A stretch of 64,000 nucleotides of DNA from Paratinospora sagittata (taxonomy: Eukaryota > Streptophyta > Magnoliopsida > Ranunculales > Menispermaceae), in assembly GCA_035771175.1 (NCBI GenBank), contig CM069607.1, forward strand, positions 6,569,501 to 6,633,500. The letters run 5' to 3'. Below, one piece after another: positions 46,988 to 57,598 of this stretch (position 1 is its first letter; the number at the start of each line of letters is the position of its first letter). The position numbers and the translations under genes are program-made. The notes beneath the pieces were generated by a model, which saw only the letters and a list, made by a program, of their open reading frames with translations, was not told where the DNA came from and did not search any database.

Positions 46988-49035
46988 TCAAATTGAATGA
47001 GGACATCAATCCGACAAAGGCAATTCACCCTGGAATGCCTCCTGATGAACTTGCCCTAGCAAGGCAAGAATGTGATGAATTACTGTCTCAAGGTTTGATT
47101 GAGCCAACTACATCAGATTGGGCTTGTCAAGCTTTTTACGTCAACAAAAGAGCTGAACTTAAACGTGGCAAGAAACGTCTTGTTATCAATTACAAGCCGT
47201 TGAATATCTTTCTCAAGGATGATAAATTTCCTCTTCCAAAGATATCTTCCCAGCTTACCTTACTTTCAGGATCCACTATCTATAGTAAATTTGATCTGAA
47301 AGCTGGTTTTTGGCAACTGGGTATTCATCCTGATGATCGATCCAAGACAGCCTTCTGCATACCTAATGCTCACTATCAATGGACAGTCATGCCCTTTGGT
47401 CTTAAGGTTGCCCCTTCACTATTTCAGAAAGCCATGACTCGCATATATGCCTCCATCTTATCAACAGCTCTTATCTATATTGACGACATTTTACTCTTCT
47501 CCAAGACTGCAGCTGCTCATCACCAGCTTATTTCTAAGTTCTTAGATATTACACAACAGCATGGCATCATGCTCTCCGAGAATAAGAGTATTCTCTGTGC
47601 ATCCGAAATTGATTTTCTTGGTATGAAGTTCTTTAATGGTGTCTATCAACCTGGATCTCATATTGCTGTGGAATTACTTCAATTCCCTTACACGCATTTA
47701 TCTGTTAAACAACTTCAGCAATTCCTTGGTATTATCAATTATCTTCGGATGTTTATCCCTCAGATCACTCAACACACATCAGTATTATCTGCTCTATTGA
47801 AGAAACATCCTCCTCCTTGGCAGGATATACATACTGATGCTGTTCAAGTTCTCAAGAAGATCTGTCAGAATCCTCCCCCATTGGTGATTCCTACTACTGG
47901 ATCTTTAATTCTTCAGACAGATGCTTCTGATCTTTATTGGGGTGCCGTTCTGCTTGAGCATAAAGACTCCACTGATTCTATTTGTGGCTATCATAGTGGC
48001 GAATTTTCAGAGTCTGAACTCCATTACCATATCACAATCAAAGAAGTTCTTGTTGTCAAATATGGTATTATGAAGTTCGCCTTTTTCTTAAGGCCTGCTC
48101 AATTTGAAATTCAAATGGATAATTCCTCATTTCCCAAAATGTTGGAATTCCGGAACAAGATGGTCCCTTCTGCTCAACTTCTTCGTCTCCAGGAATGGTT
48201 TACTCAATTCCAGTTTACCGTAAAACATATTCCAGGAACCAAGAATGTTTTAGCTGATTTCCTCTCCAGACCTATCCAGAAACCTAATGCCCAACAGGTT
48301 TCCCTATTTCATAATGGTCTTAGTTTTCCCCTATTAATCCAACCCAATACTATTCCTAAACCTCAGCCTATCCACGTTATTCCGGCCCATGGCATTTTCC
48401 CTTTTATTGGTGCCATTTTCCCTCATGACTTACCTAAGCCCACAACTGCTTATGAAGTCCAAACATATGCTCAACAACACTTGTTTGAGTTTGCCCATAA
48501 CTATTTCATGGACTATCCAGCCCATCTGCATCCCAATGCCTTGCACCAAACTAAGCCCTACCTATTCCTGTTCCACTTTCGTCCTGATATATCTGAAAAG
48601 TTTTTCTGGTATTTATGGTGTATTTCTTGTTTATACAAAATAGCCATAACCTTTATTCCCTCTGAAATCCAGCAATATTTACAGTCACATATTACTTCAC
48701 TTTTAAATTATTGTATGGATCTTTTTGCTCCACGACAAACATGGCTACGTCATAGTTCCGAGATATGCCAACAGAAGCCACTCCGCCTTCATGCTATATA
48801 TATCGGCTATCAGCCATTCTCCGATTCATCTCAAGGACTTGTTGCAGAACATTACTTCCAAGAGTTTGCGACTTACTCTTGTCATCTTACAGACGCAGTC
48901 CTATCAGGAGTCCGCCGGTCTTTAGAAGAAATTAATGGTTCATCTCCTACAACTTGTCTTTCCAGCTCATCGCACGTGATCTTATCTTCAGCCAGCTCAA
49001 AGACTACCAGCTGTCCCGGATTTGAAACCTTCTGA
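46945..49035 (+). pseudogene. Caulimovirid reverse transcriptase-RNase H with C-terminal extension
   Basis: Open for about 700 residues. The reverse transcriptase starts near FYVHLPFKLNED and has SKFDLKAGFWQL (catalytic Asp), MPFGLKVAPSLFQ, and YIDDILLFS with the catalytic Asp pair; then KQLQQFLGIINYLR. RNase H begins at ILQTDASD (catalytic Asp) and continues through the E of the IKEVLVVKYG helix to IPGTKNVLADFLSRP. About 240 residues follow that I cannot assign. The upstream protease and coat are missing because the segment starts at the inversion junction, so no functional product is expected. Confidence 0.8.
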
Positions 49036-49288
49036 AGTCCGCGGATTTGAAGATATCTTAAGTCCGTGTCTGTATGTCTATAAATAAGAGAGTTCATTTG
49101 TTAGAACTCAAGGTAGAAAAATGTTTAGTGTTTGAAGTTGATCTTCCAAGTTTTCGTTTCCAGAATCATTGTAAGATTTTCTTGTTTATCTCTTTGTGTA
49201 TTGTAAGATAGTCCGCTTATGTTGTGTAACACTTAGTGTGTGCGTGCCGTAATAGGTGTTTAAAATCCTAGCACAATTAGAATGGTAC
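48953..49288 (+). promoter_or_regulatory. Viral promoter and leader, plus-strand copy
   Basis: Inverse copy of 46212-46547. The TATA box is tataaata at 49079-49086. The copy breaks off at the start of the primer site ('aatggta'), where host AT-rich sequence begins, so transcription would run out of the virus into flanking DNA. Confidence 0.7.
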
Positions 49289-50339
49289 CAAATCACAAAT
49301 TAAAAATATATATTTATTAATTTGTAAAATAAATAATACATCTAAACTGAACATTGTCGCTCTTCAGCGTGCGTTTAAAAACCCCAAATTACCCACTATT
49401 TATCTATTTTAAACTGAAAGAACTAAACAAACAAAATAACATTAAAGGTATTTTAGTGCTTAAAATACTTGAGACTCTCCCCCGCACAGTTTGGCCTTTT
49501 TGCCCTTTTTCCGAGCTTTGCCCCTAAAACTATAGCAGTTGTTTCATATCAAAATTTAAAGATAGCGGGGGTACATTAGACAATTTACTCTTTTAATAAT
49601 CTTATTTCCGTTTGATAAAAACTACGCAAGATTACAAATCATCCCAAATAACTACCACCAATTCAAACGGTTACAACTCCTTCCAATCTCATGGCCACAC
49701 ATCTTAGTTTTTCAACCGACACGACTTTCAATTCCTTGATTTTACACACGTTGCGTCTTTCCATTTTCAAGACGGTGCAATAGGTGGTATTTAGAGATCA
49801 CTTTTGTTGCAGAGAAAGATCACCTCTGACGCAATTATAGCGACAAGCATAATAATTTATTTCTAATTCATATATGTTACTTACTAATAGAATTACAATT
49901 ATTGCGATAAAAATAAACAAAAAAGTACAAAAACTTTGTTATTAAAAAAGGAAAAAACGTGAAGCCATAAAAATCTAATATTAATAAAATATTAATTTTA
50001 TTAATTTTAAAAATAATAAAATTGATTTTTAATTTTATTTTTTAATAAAAAATTATTTTTAATAGTTATGAGTTTTTTTTAATATTGAGTACGTTTATTG
50101 TAGTAGCTATGGGTTCTCCATTATGTTATTTTTTTTGTAAATAATTAATATTAATTTCTATAATTATAGTCTACGTAAGGTTGGGTTTTTGAATAATATT
50201 ATTTTAGAAAATAGTATTATTTTCGAAAAAAATAAAATAAAAAGTAAAAAAAACAAAAATTGAGGAAAAAAGCAGAAATTCAAAATAAACCTTCCATCCT
50301 TTATTAATTTCTTCCTTTCTCGATCTCTTCTTTCTAAAT
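49289..50339. other. AT-rich intergenic sequence, no gene
   Basis: No coding region or recognised repeat; many A/T runs. Confidence 0.5.
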
Positions 50340-50395
50340 TCCAACCCACGTTAAATTTGTTGTCTTGTTTTTTTTTCATGCTTTACCACGATTCC

Positions 50396-50749
50396 GCACA
50401 ACTCCTTGGGAGTTTTGCCATCTAGTGCTGTTGCAGGAAGTCTATTGATGATATGAGAGGCATATGACAAAGCTTCAGCCCAAAATGCCTTGTTTAGTCC
50501 AGAATGAGATAACATGCAACGAGCTTTATCTACCAAAGTACGATTCATGCGTTCAGCAACACCGTTTTGTTGTGGTGTGCCTGAGATTGTGAAATGTCTG
50601 ACAATCCCTTCATTCTCACAAATTTTTTGAAATGGGTCTGACTTGTATTCTCCTCCATTATCAGATCTGAGCCTCTTAATCTTCATTCCCGTTTGGGTTT
50701 CTACCATTTTCTTCCATATAAGAAAGATATCTAGCACTTCATCTTTCAT
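50396..50749 (-). pseudogene. Copia integrase fragment, inverted
   Basis: The minus strand reads MKIKRLRSDNGGEYKSDPF (catalytic Asp), TPQQNGVAERMNRTL (catalytic Glu) and FWAEALSYASHIINRLP: the second half of the copia integrase core. Unlike the matching site in the full element it keeps the catalytic Asp. It is surrounded by two LTR-end copies. Confidence 0.8.
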
Positions 50750-50769
50750 GTTTTACCACGATTCCGCAT

Positions 50770-51646
50770 AACAAATTAGTATCAGAGCCAAGGTTAAGCC
50801 TTGGAAGAAAAACGAACCCTCTGTCGAATTTTTCGAGACTGCGTCGAAATTTCGAGATTTTGTAATAGTGATCGAAACTATTTTCTGATCACCCGTGGAG
50901 GTAGCTCTTGTTTCCAGGAGTCCAACGCAATCAACAGCGAGAAAAACGGACAAGAAATGAGTTCCCAGGAGCCGATCAAATTTTGATCCCTGTACAGCGT
51001 TTGCCGACACTGTTCATCCTAGTGTTGTTCATCCGATTCGAATCTGACCCGGAGCCGACCCATCGCCTGACACTATTCATCCTGGCCCCTGACTCTGTTC
51101 ATTCGGCCCATCCCCCGGCCCAACCCGCTTCGACCTGGCACTGTTCCTCCCCGATCCGCTCGTTCGGCCCGACGCTGTTCATCCGGCCCAATCTATTTCG
51201 GTCTGGCACTGTTCATCCGACCCAGCCCACTAAGTCCGCCCCTGTTCATCTCGGTCCAGCCGTTCGACCCGCGTTGTTCATCCGGTCTAGCCGTTTCAGC
51301 CCGATACTGTTTATCCGGCCCGTTTCTGTTTATCCAGCCCTATACTGTTCATCCAGCCCGATTCTGTTTGTCCAGCCTGATACTGTTTATCCGGCCCGAC
51401 CCTGTTTATCCAGCCCGTTTTTCGGCCCGCAGTTGACCGAATCCATTTTCGGTTGACCAACCATATCCGACTCATTTTTCGTCTGATTTCAGCAAAGTCA
51501 GACTCATTTCCACCATTTTCGACCATTCCGGATGCAACCGTGCAATCAGTTTCTGCAGATTTAGCTCATAAGTTATTGATATAGCTTATTTGGAGTTGTT
51601 TATCATTTTTCAGCACTTTTCGGTGTCATACATATCTTCGATCTTA
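50770..51646 (+). other. Copia leader with 19-bp minisatellite
   Basis: Untranslated leader between primer site and gag. Between about 51000 and 51420 it is a run of CTGTTCATCCGGCCCG-like units. The last six begin at 51307, 51326, 51345, 51364, 51383 and 51402, an exact 19-bp period. The related leader at 56340-56460 has only about five units. The open frame through it has no recognisable features. Confidence 0.7.
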
Positions 51647-52033
51647 ATGACGAAGGAAATTCCAAGCACAAGCTGGCCTTGGCAAAGAAGTTCGATGTCC
51701 AACGCAAAGTTCGAGGTGGAGAAATTCAACGGCACCAACAACTTTGGCATGTGGCAATGCGAAGTTCAAGATCTATTATTCCATGAAGGATCACATATCG
51801 CCTTGGAAGCCAAGCCCCAAGATATATCCGATGATGATTTAAATTACGTAAATCGTCAAGCTTGTGCAACAACCAGACTCTGTTTGGCGAAATATCAGAA
51901 GTGCTTTGTCATGAAAGAGACTATGGCAACAAGTCTCTGGAAGAAACTGGAGGACAAGTACATGACGAAAAACGTAGAGAACCGACTCTACCTGAAGAAG
52001 AAAGCTGAAGAAGCTTCTACATTCTCAGTTCTC
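51647..52033 (+). pseudogene. Copia gag, truncated
   Basis: Starts MTKEIPSTSWPWQRSSMSNA and contains LWKKLEDKYMTKNVENRLYL, the gag core typical of this copia group; it is closely related to the gag at 55701-56156. It is cut at about 52033, where the frame enters exon 1 of the cyclase pseudogene. Confidence 0.8.
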
Positions 52034-52304
52034 TTCCAGTGTTCAATGGATTACTAAGAATCAGCTCCCTGATGGTTCTTGGGGTGATCGAGATTTCTTC
52101 TCCCCTTACGATCGTTTAATTAGCACTTTAGCTTGCATAGTTGCGCTAAAAACATGGAGCCTTTGCTCTGAAAGATGCGAAAAAGGTAGAAATAAACTAA
52201 TGTATACATCTTGCAATCAGTTCTTAATTGATTAATTACGCGTTCCCACCTCCTCCTTTATCATTCTTTGATTTATTTATTTATTTATTTTCTTTGGTAG
52301 GACT
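52034..52304 (+). pseudogene. Diterpene cyclase pseudogene: part of exon 1, intron 1 and start of exon 2
   Basis: 52034-52185 reads [18 protein letters not shown], then RDFFSPYDRLISTLACIVAL, matching exon 1 of the intact cyclase but with its first half replaced by copia gag. The donor at 52186 (gtagaa) and acceptor at 52299-52300 are kept. Only four bases of exon 2 (gact) remain before the copia insertion at 52305. The rest of the copy continues at 57023. Confidence 0.85.
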
Positions 52305-52576
52305 TGTTATGCGAAAGCATGAAAGAAAAAACACGACAACAATATTTAACGTGGTTCGGCAAATTACCTACGTCCACGGGAGGCAACAATTGTATTCACA
52401 GGGATGATTTTGCAGTTGTAAATGAGCTATATTTATAGCCATTTACAATAGTGTGAAATGAGCCAAATTCAAACAAAGTTGCAGCACCTTTCAACAAAAT
52501 TCAAACAAAGCTGCAAGCTGCAGCTTTATTTGACAAAAAACAGAGCAACCTCCTTTTTTGACAAAACAGAGCAACA
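52305..52576 (-). repeat. 3' LTR of the copia element
   Basis: Same sequence as 56727-57022 apart from the 24-bp deletion after 'caaattcaaacaaag' and few substitutions. Purine-rich 'ccaaggtggagat' on the minus strand just inside it is the probable polypurine tract. Confidence 0.9.
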
Positions 52577-53060
52577 ATCTCCACCTTGGCGAGTTTCCTT
52601 CAAAAAATCGATTGCTGCCTCCATTAGTGCCCTTAGGCATTCCGAGCTCGTGAGATGTTGATCAAGTCCAAACAATGTTGGAACTTGATCCCTGTAACCA
52701 CCTTTGTAAGCATATCTGCGGGGTTATCTGCAGTCCTGATCTTTTGCAGAAGAATACTCCCTTCTTATACTATTTCTCGAACAAAATGAAAACGAACATC
52801 AATATGCTTCATTCGACTGTGATGAACTTGGTTCTTTGCCAAACAAATGGCACTCTGGCTGTCGCAGAAAACTTCAACATTCTTCTGTACAATTCCCAAG
52901 TCTTTAGTCAATCCATGAAGCCAGATTGCTTCCTTGAAAGCTTCCGTTACTGCCATGTACTCTGCCTCTGTAGTAGACAAAGCAACTGTTGACTGTAGTG
53001 TTGATCTTCAACTCACTGGTCCTCCTGCCATAGTGAAAACATAACTAGTAGTAGATCTGC
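52577..53060 (-). pseudogene. Copia RNase H
   Basis: Minus-strand piece 52980-52765 reads [40 protein letters not shown] and [13 protein letters not shown], the conserved RNase H blocks. Upstream the Asp-containing block is interrupted by a stop near 53000. Confidence 0.8.
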
Positions 53061-54560
53061 GCTTGTCAAGATCTCCAGCATAATCCGAATCCACATATCC
53101 AACTAGATGCTTTCAACTTTTCGTATCTCTCTTGAACTTTAAACCAATATCTACAGTACCACGAATATACCGTAGAATCCACTTCACTGCTTGCCAGTAG
53201 CCTTTACCGGGGTTGTGCATGTAACGACTTACCATACTTACAGCATGTGAAATGTCAGGTCTGGTACACACCATAGCATACATCAAGGCACCAACTGCAT
53301 TTGCATATGGAATATTCTCCATTTGCTTCTTCTGATCTTCAGAATTTGGTGACATTGATGAACTTAGCTTGAAATGTGGTGCCAATGGTGTGCTCACAGG
53401 TTTTGTGTCATTGCCAATGCCAAAAGTTTGAAGAACTTTCTTCAAATACTGAGTCTGAGTCAAACAGATTGTGCCTTTGGCCCTGTCTCGAGTTATCTCC
53501 ATCCCGAGAATTTTTCTGGCCTCTCCAAGATCCTTCATTTCAAACTCTAAGCTCAATTGAGCCTTCAGCTTGTTGATCTCCACCTTGATTTTAGATGCGA
53601 TTAACATATCATCTACATATAAAAGCAAATAGATAAATGTACCAACTTCAAGTTTGCGATAGTAGACACAATGATCAAACTGACTCCGGGTGTATTTTTG
53701 CCCTTGGATGAAGCTGTCAAATCTCTTGTATCATTGTCTCGGTGACTGCTTCAGGCCATACAATGACTTGTTCAACTTGCAAGCCCAATTCTCTCTTCCT
53801 GGTACTTTGAATCCTTCTGGTTGAGACATATATATCTCCTCTTCCAAATTACCATGCAGAAAAACAGTTTTGACATCGAGTTGGGCTAACTCGAGATCAA
53901 ACTGTGCAACCAAAGCCAATAATATTCGAATTGACGAATGCTTAACAACATGTGAGAATACCTCATTATAGTCAATTCCTTCCCTTTGAGCGTAGCCTTT
54001 TGCTACTAGTCTGGCTTTGTATCGGATACTATCTATGCTGGGAGAGCCTTCCTTCTTAGCGAAAATCCATTTGCAACCAATTGGTTTCTTTTCTTTCGGA
54101 AGTGAAACCAACTTCCAAGTCTGATTCTGATGGAGTGATTTCATCTCCTCATTCATTGCCATTTTCCACTTTTCACTTTCCATACTCTGACTAACATCTT
54201 TGTAATTGTATGGAATATCATCTCCGGTGACTGGTAATGCATATGCAACCATGTCAGTGTACCGAGCAGGTTTGCAGATTTCTCTTCTTGGTCGATTGGT
54301 GGCAATTGATTCTGGTTGTTGACTGATGTCTGGTCCTGGAGCCTCCACCTCAACTGAGATTTCCTCCTCGTCTTCTTCAGGATGGTTGGATATCTCTGCT
54401 GACTTACCAGGAGTTACTAGAATATCTAACTCTACCCGCTGATGCAAATATGGATCTCGATTTTCTTTATCAGAAACTGTATGTTTTAACATCACAGATT
54501 CATCAAAAGTTACATCTCGACTTTTTACAGTCATCTTTGTCTCAGGGTTCCATAGTCGGA
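53061..54560 (-). pseudogene. Copia reverse transcriptase
   Basis: On the minus strand, 54849-53731 and 53628-53113 hold the copia-type reverse transcriptase: WKLVSLPKEKKPIGCKWIF, KARLVAKGYAQREGIDYNE, LELAQLDVKTVFLHGNLEEE, YGLKQSPRQ, then MLLYVDDMLIAS with the YVDD catalytic site. A stop follows SPRQ, where the family normally has Trp. The 53628 frame continues with TRPDISHAVSMVSRYM. Confidence 0.85.
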
Positions 54561-55700
54561 AAGCCTTAACTCCTTCACTAAAGCCCATGAAAATCATTTT
54601 CTTGGACCCAGGATCCAGTTTGGATTCCTTCACATGGAAATATGCAGTGCATCCAAAAATGCGTAGAGAATCATAATCTGAAACGGGGTGCCCAGACCAT
54701 ACCTCCTTGGGAGTTTTGTCATCTAGTGCTGTTGCAGGAAGTCTATTGATGATATGAGAGGCATATGACAAAGCTTCAGCCCAAAATGCCTTGCTCAGTC
54801 CAGAATGAGATAACATGCAGCGAACTTTATCTACCAAAGTACGATTCATGCATTCAGCAACACCGTTTAGTTGTGGCGTGCCTGGGACTGTGAAATGTCT
54901 GACTGCCCTTCATTCTCACAAATTTTCTGAAATGGGTCTGACTTGTATTCTCCTCCATTATTAGATCTGAGCCTCTTAATCTTCCTTCCCGTTTGGGTTT
55001 TTACCATTTTCTTCCATATAAGAAAGATATCGAGCACTTCATCTTTATGCTTCATGGTATAAACCCAAACATAGCGTGAGAAATCATCAATGAAAGTAAC
55101 AAACCAACGTTTACCGCCCAATGAAGCATTTTGAGAGGGTCCCCAAGCGTCGGTATGAACATAATCCAATGTTCCTTTTGTGCGGTGGATGGCAGTTCCA
55201 AACTTGACTCTCGTCTGCTTGCCTAAGATACAGTGCTCGTAGAAGTCAAGTTCCCCGGTCTTTGCACCTTTCAGATAACCTTGCTTTATCAAGGTTTGAA
55301 GAGCCTTCTCTCCAATATGGCCGAGCCGCATGTGCCAAAGTCGGGAAGTGTCCGAGGAAACATCATTAGAACTGGTGCAAGCTGATACACTTACGATTAC
55401 TGTGTGCCCGTCAAGGAAATAGAGATTTCCTTTCTGAGTACCCTTCATGGCCAAGAGTGCTCCACGTACAACCTTCAGAACTCCACTTTCAATGGTTACC
55501 TTGTAACCGCTGGAATCAAGGACTCCTAGGGAGATCAAATTTTTCTTCAGATCTGGGACATATCTGACTTCCATGAGCCGTCATGTTGTACCGTCATTCA
55601 TCTTAAGGCGTATAGTTCCAATACCCTTTGTTTGGCAGGTATTGTTGTTGCCCATGACCACGACTCCTCCATCGAACTCATCCAATTTTGAGAACCAATG
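54561..55700 (-). pseudogene. Copia protease remnant, pre-integrase and integrase
   Basis: The minus strand has LWHMRLGHIGEKAL and a second Cys/His part degraded to FYEHCILGKQ, then HTDAWGP (first catalytic Asp). RLRSNNGGEYKS follows, where Asn replaces the second catalytic Asp, and then NRTLVDKVRCMLSHSGLSKA. A frameshift near 54870-54900 separates the last part. Another stop lies near 55586 (NDGTT-stop-RLMEVRYV). Confidence 0.85.
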
Positions 55701-56156
55701 TCAATTTGGACACATATGATAGGAACATCCGAAATCTAATATCCATCTATCTGACTGATTGTCCATAGATGAAACTGAGAATGTAGAAGCTTTTTCAGCC
55801 TTCTTCTTCAGGTAGAGTCGGTTCTCTACGTTTTTCTTCATGTACTTGTCCTCCAGTTTCTTCCAGAGACTTGTTGTCATAGTCTCTTTCATGACAAAGT
55901 ACTTCTGATCTCTTGCCAAACAGAGTCTGATTGTTCCACAAGCTTGACGATTGACGAAATTCCAATCATCATCGGACATATCCTTGGGCTTGGTTTCCAA
56001 GGAGATATGTAATCCTTCCTGGAATAATAGATCTTGAATTTTGCATTGCCACCTGCTAAAGTTGTTGGTGTCGTTAAATCTTTCCACCTCAAACTTTGCG
56101 TTGGACATCGAACTTCTTTGCCAAGACCTGCTTGTGTTTGGGATTTCTTCCGCCAT
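55701..56156 (-). pseudogene. Copia gag fused to protease by deletion
   Basis: The minus strand begins MAEEIPNTSRSWQRSSMSNA and runs through LWKKLEDKYMKKNVENRLYL, then jumps to WILDFGCSYHMCPN, the protease active-site region with Phe in place of the usual Ser of D-S-G. The zinc knuckle between them is lost. The frame is open across the deletion, so the join may be an old in-frame loss. Confidence 0.85.
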
Positions 56157-56726
56157 TAAGACCTAATATATGTATGACGCCGAAAAGTGCTTAAAAAATG
56201 ATAAATAACTCCAATTAAGCTATATCAATAACTTAGGAGCTGAATCTGCAGAAACTGATTGCACGGTTGCGCCCGGAACGGTCAAAAATGGTGGAAACGA
56301 GTCTGACTTTTCTGAAATCAAACGAAAAATAAGTCGGACCAGGATGAACAGTATCGGGCCGGGATAAACAGTATCGGGCCGGATAAATAATATCGGGCTG
56401 AGATAAATAGTGCCGGTCTTTGATGAACAGTGTCGGACTGTAATGAACAGTATCAGCTGGACCGGGTCTGGGTCGTGGGTTGGATCCAGGTCAGATTCGT
56501 CTTCTTCAACCGCCTTCTTCTTCCCTGCGCTGCAAAACAAAAATTTACAGAGAATTTCTGCAAACTTTGATCGGCTCCTGGGAACTCGTTTTTTGTCCGT
56601 TTTTCTCGCCGTTTATTGCGTTGGATTCCTGGAAACGAGAGCTACTTCCACGGGTGATCAGAAAATAGTTCTGATCACTGTTACAGAATCTCGAAATTTC
56701 GACGAAATATCAATTGGATACCAATT
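56157..56726 (-). other. Copia leader and primer site
   Basis: Minus strand after the 5' LTR: 'aattggtatccaattg' (56710-56726) is a weak Met-tRNA type primer site. It is followed by a leader with about five ~19-bp GGATAAACAGTATCGGGCC-type units (56340-56460), a shorter version of the array at 51000-51420. Confidence 0.6.
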
Positions 56727-57022
56727 TGTTATGCGAAAGCATGAAAGAAAAAACACGACAACAATATTTAACGTGGTTCGGCAAATTACCTACGTCCACG
56801 GGAGGCAACAATTGTATTCACAGGGATGATTTTGCAGTTGTAAATGAGCTATATTTATAGCCATTTACAATAGTGTGAAATGAGCCAAATTCAAACAAAG
56901 CTGCAGCTTTGTTTTCAAACAAAGTTGCAGCACCTTTCAACAAAATTCAAACAAAGCTGCAAGCTGCAGCTTTATTTGACAAAAAACAGAGCAACCTCCT
57001 TTTTTGACAAAACAGAGCAACA
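56727..57022 (-). repeat. 5' LTR of the copia element
   Basis: 296 bp, TGTTATGCG...AGAGCAACA. Contains a TATA-like 'ctataaatat' in minus sense (around 56850-56860) and an AACAAAG/TTGCAGC duplication that the other LTR lacks. Confidence 0.9.
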
Positions 57023-57598
57023 GGACTGTTGTTTCTTCGAAAAAACTTGCACAAACTAAACGATGGAGACCCTCAGCACATGCCAAGTGGCTTTGAGGTT
57101 AGATTTCCTTCTCTTATTGAAAGGGCTCAAAATCTAGGACTTGAAGTTCCCAAGAATTCTCCAGTTTTGCAAGATTTATATGATGCAGTTTTGTTCAATA
57201 GTACCACATAGCTGCCTCAACGATATATTTGAGCGTCTTTGGGTTGTTGACCGCTTGCAACGTCTAGGAATATCTCAATATTTCATATCAGAAATCAAAG
57301 AATGTCTTGATTATGTCCATAGGTATATTGATTTATTTATATGTACAGAACTTGCTTCATATCAAATTGCTTATCTTGTAGTCTACCTCTTCTAATAGCA
57401 CTCCACTTCAGGTATTGGTCACCGAAAGGAATTAGTTGGTCTAGAGATACAATTGAGCTTGACGTAGATGACACGTCCATGGCTTTTAAGACTCTCTGAT
57501 TGCATGGTTATGAGGTTAATGCAGGTAAATCAACAATCATATCTAACAAGTCAAAATGTTGTAAAGCCTTAATAATTAATCAATATTCTTCTGACCAA
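57023..57598 (+). pseudogene. Diterpene cyclase pseudogene: exons 2, 4 and 5
   Basis: After the duplicated GGACT, exon 2 continues (KNLHKLNDGDPQHM, SGFEVRFPSLIERAQNLG) to about 57184. The sequence then jumps to the end of intron 3. Exon 4 (57202-57322) reads VPHSCLNDIFERLWVVDRL, and exon 5 (57412-57524) contains DVDD followed by TSMAFKTL and a TGA at 57497-57499. Exon 3 is deleted. Intron 5 is still alignable with the intact gene up to about 57598, where Ty3 sequence begins; exons 6-12 are gone. It is clearly non-functional. Confidence 0.9.

Larger units (their letters stand above)
42728..49288. mobile_element. Rearranged endogenous caulimovirid (pararetrovirus), florendovirus-like
   Basis: Parts of a plant pararetrovirus: movement-protein region, Met-tRNA type primer site, viral promoter/leader, small 3' reading frame and reverse transcriptase-RNase H. 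They occur in both orientations and none forms a full genome. A coat-protein zinc knuckle and an aspartic protease are not found. The combination of an N-terminal movement domain and a second small frame before the promoter suggests a florendovirus or close relative; this placement is an inference. The sequence is broken by inversion and truncation and cannot encode a complete virus. Confidence 0.75.
50340..52033 (+). mobile_element. Partial copia element (LTR end, primer site, leader, gag) with inverted integrase piece
   Basis: Related to the full copia at 52305-57022 but in the opposite orientation. An LTR-end sequence ('catgctttaccacgattccgca', 50379) is followed by an inverted integrase fragment. 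The LTR end is then repeated ('catgttttaccacgattccgcataaca', 50749), followed by 'aattagtatcagagcc' (primer site), a long leader and the start of gag. It stops at about 52033 against the cyclase pseudogene. Confidence 0.7.
52305..57022 (-). mobile_element. Copia element inserted in exon 2 of the cyclase pseudogene
   Basis: Minus-strand element of 4.7 kb. LTRs are 52305-52576 (272 bp) and 56727-57022 (296 bp), bounded by TGTTATGCG and AGAGCAACA. The target duplication GGACT is perfect (52300-52304 and 57023-57027). The order primer site, gag, protease, integrase, reverse transcriptase, RNase H is the copia order. Coding is damaged by an internal gag deletion, several stops and a mutated integrase site, so it cannot move alone. 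The LTRs differ mainly by a 24-bp deletion, suggesting a fairly young insertion. Confidence 0.9.

Noticed and set aside
50908..51456. Open frame of 182 residues
   Set aside because: It reads through the copia leader minisatellite; the related leader at 56220-56540 does not preserve it.
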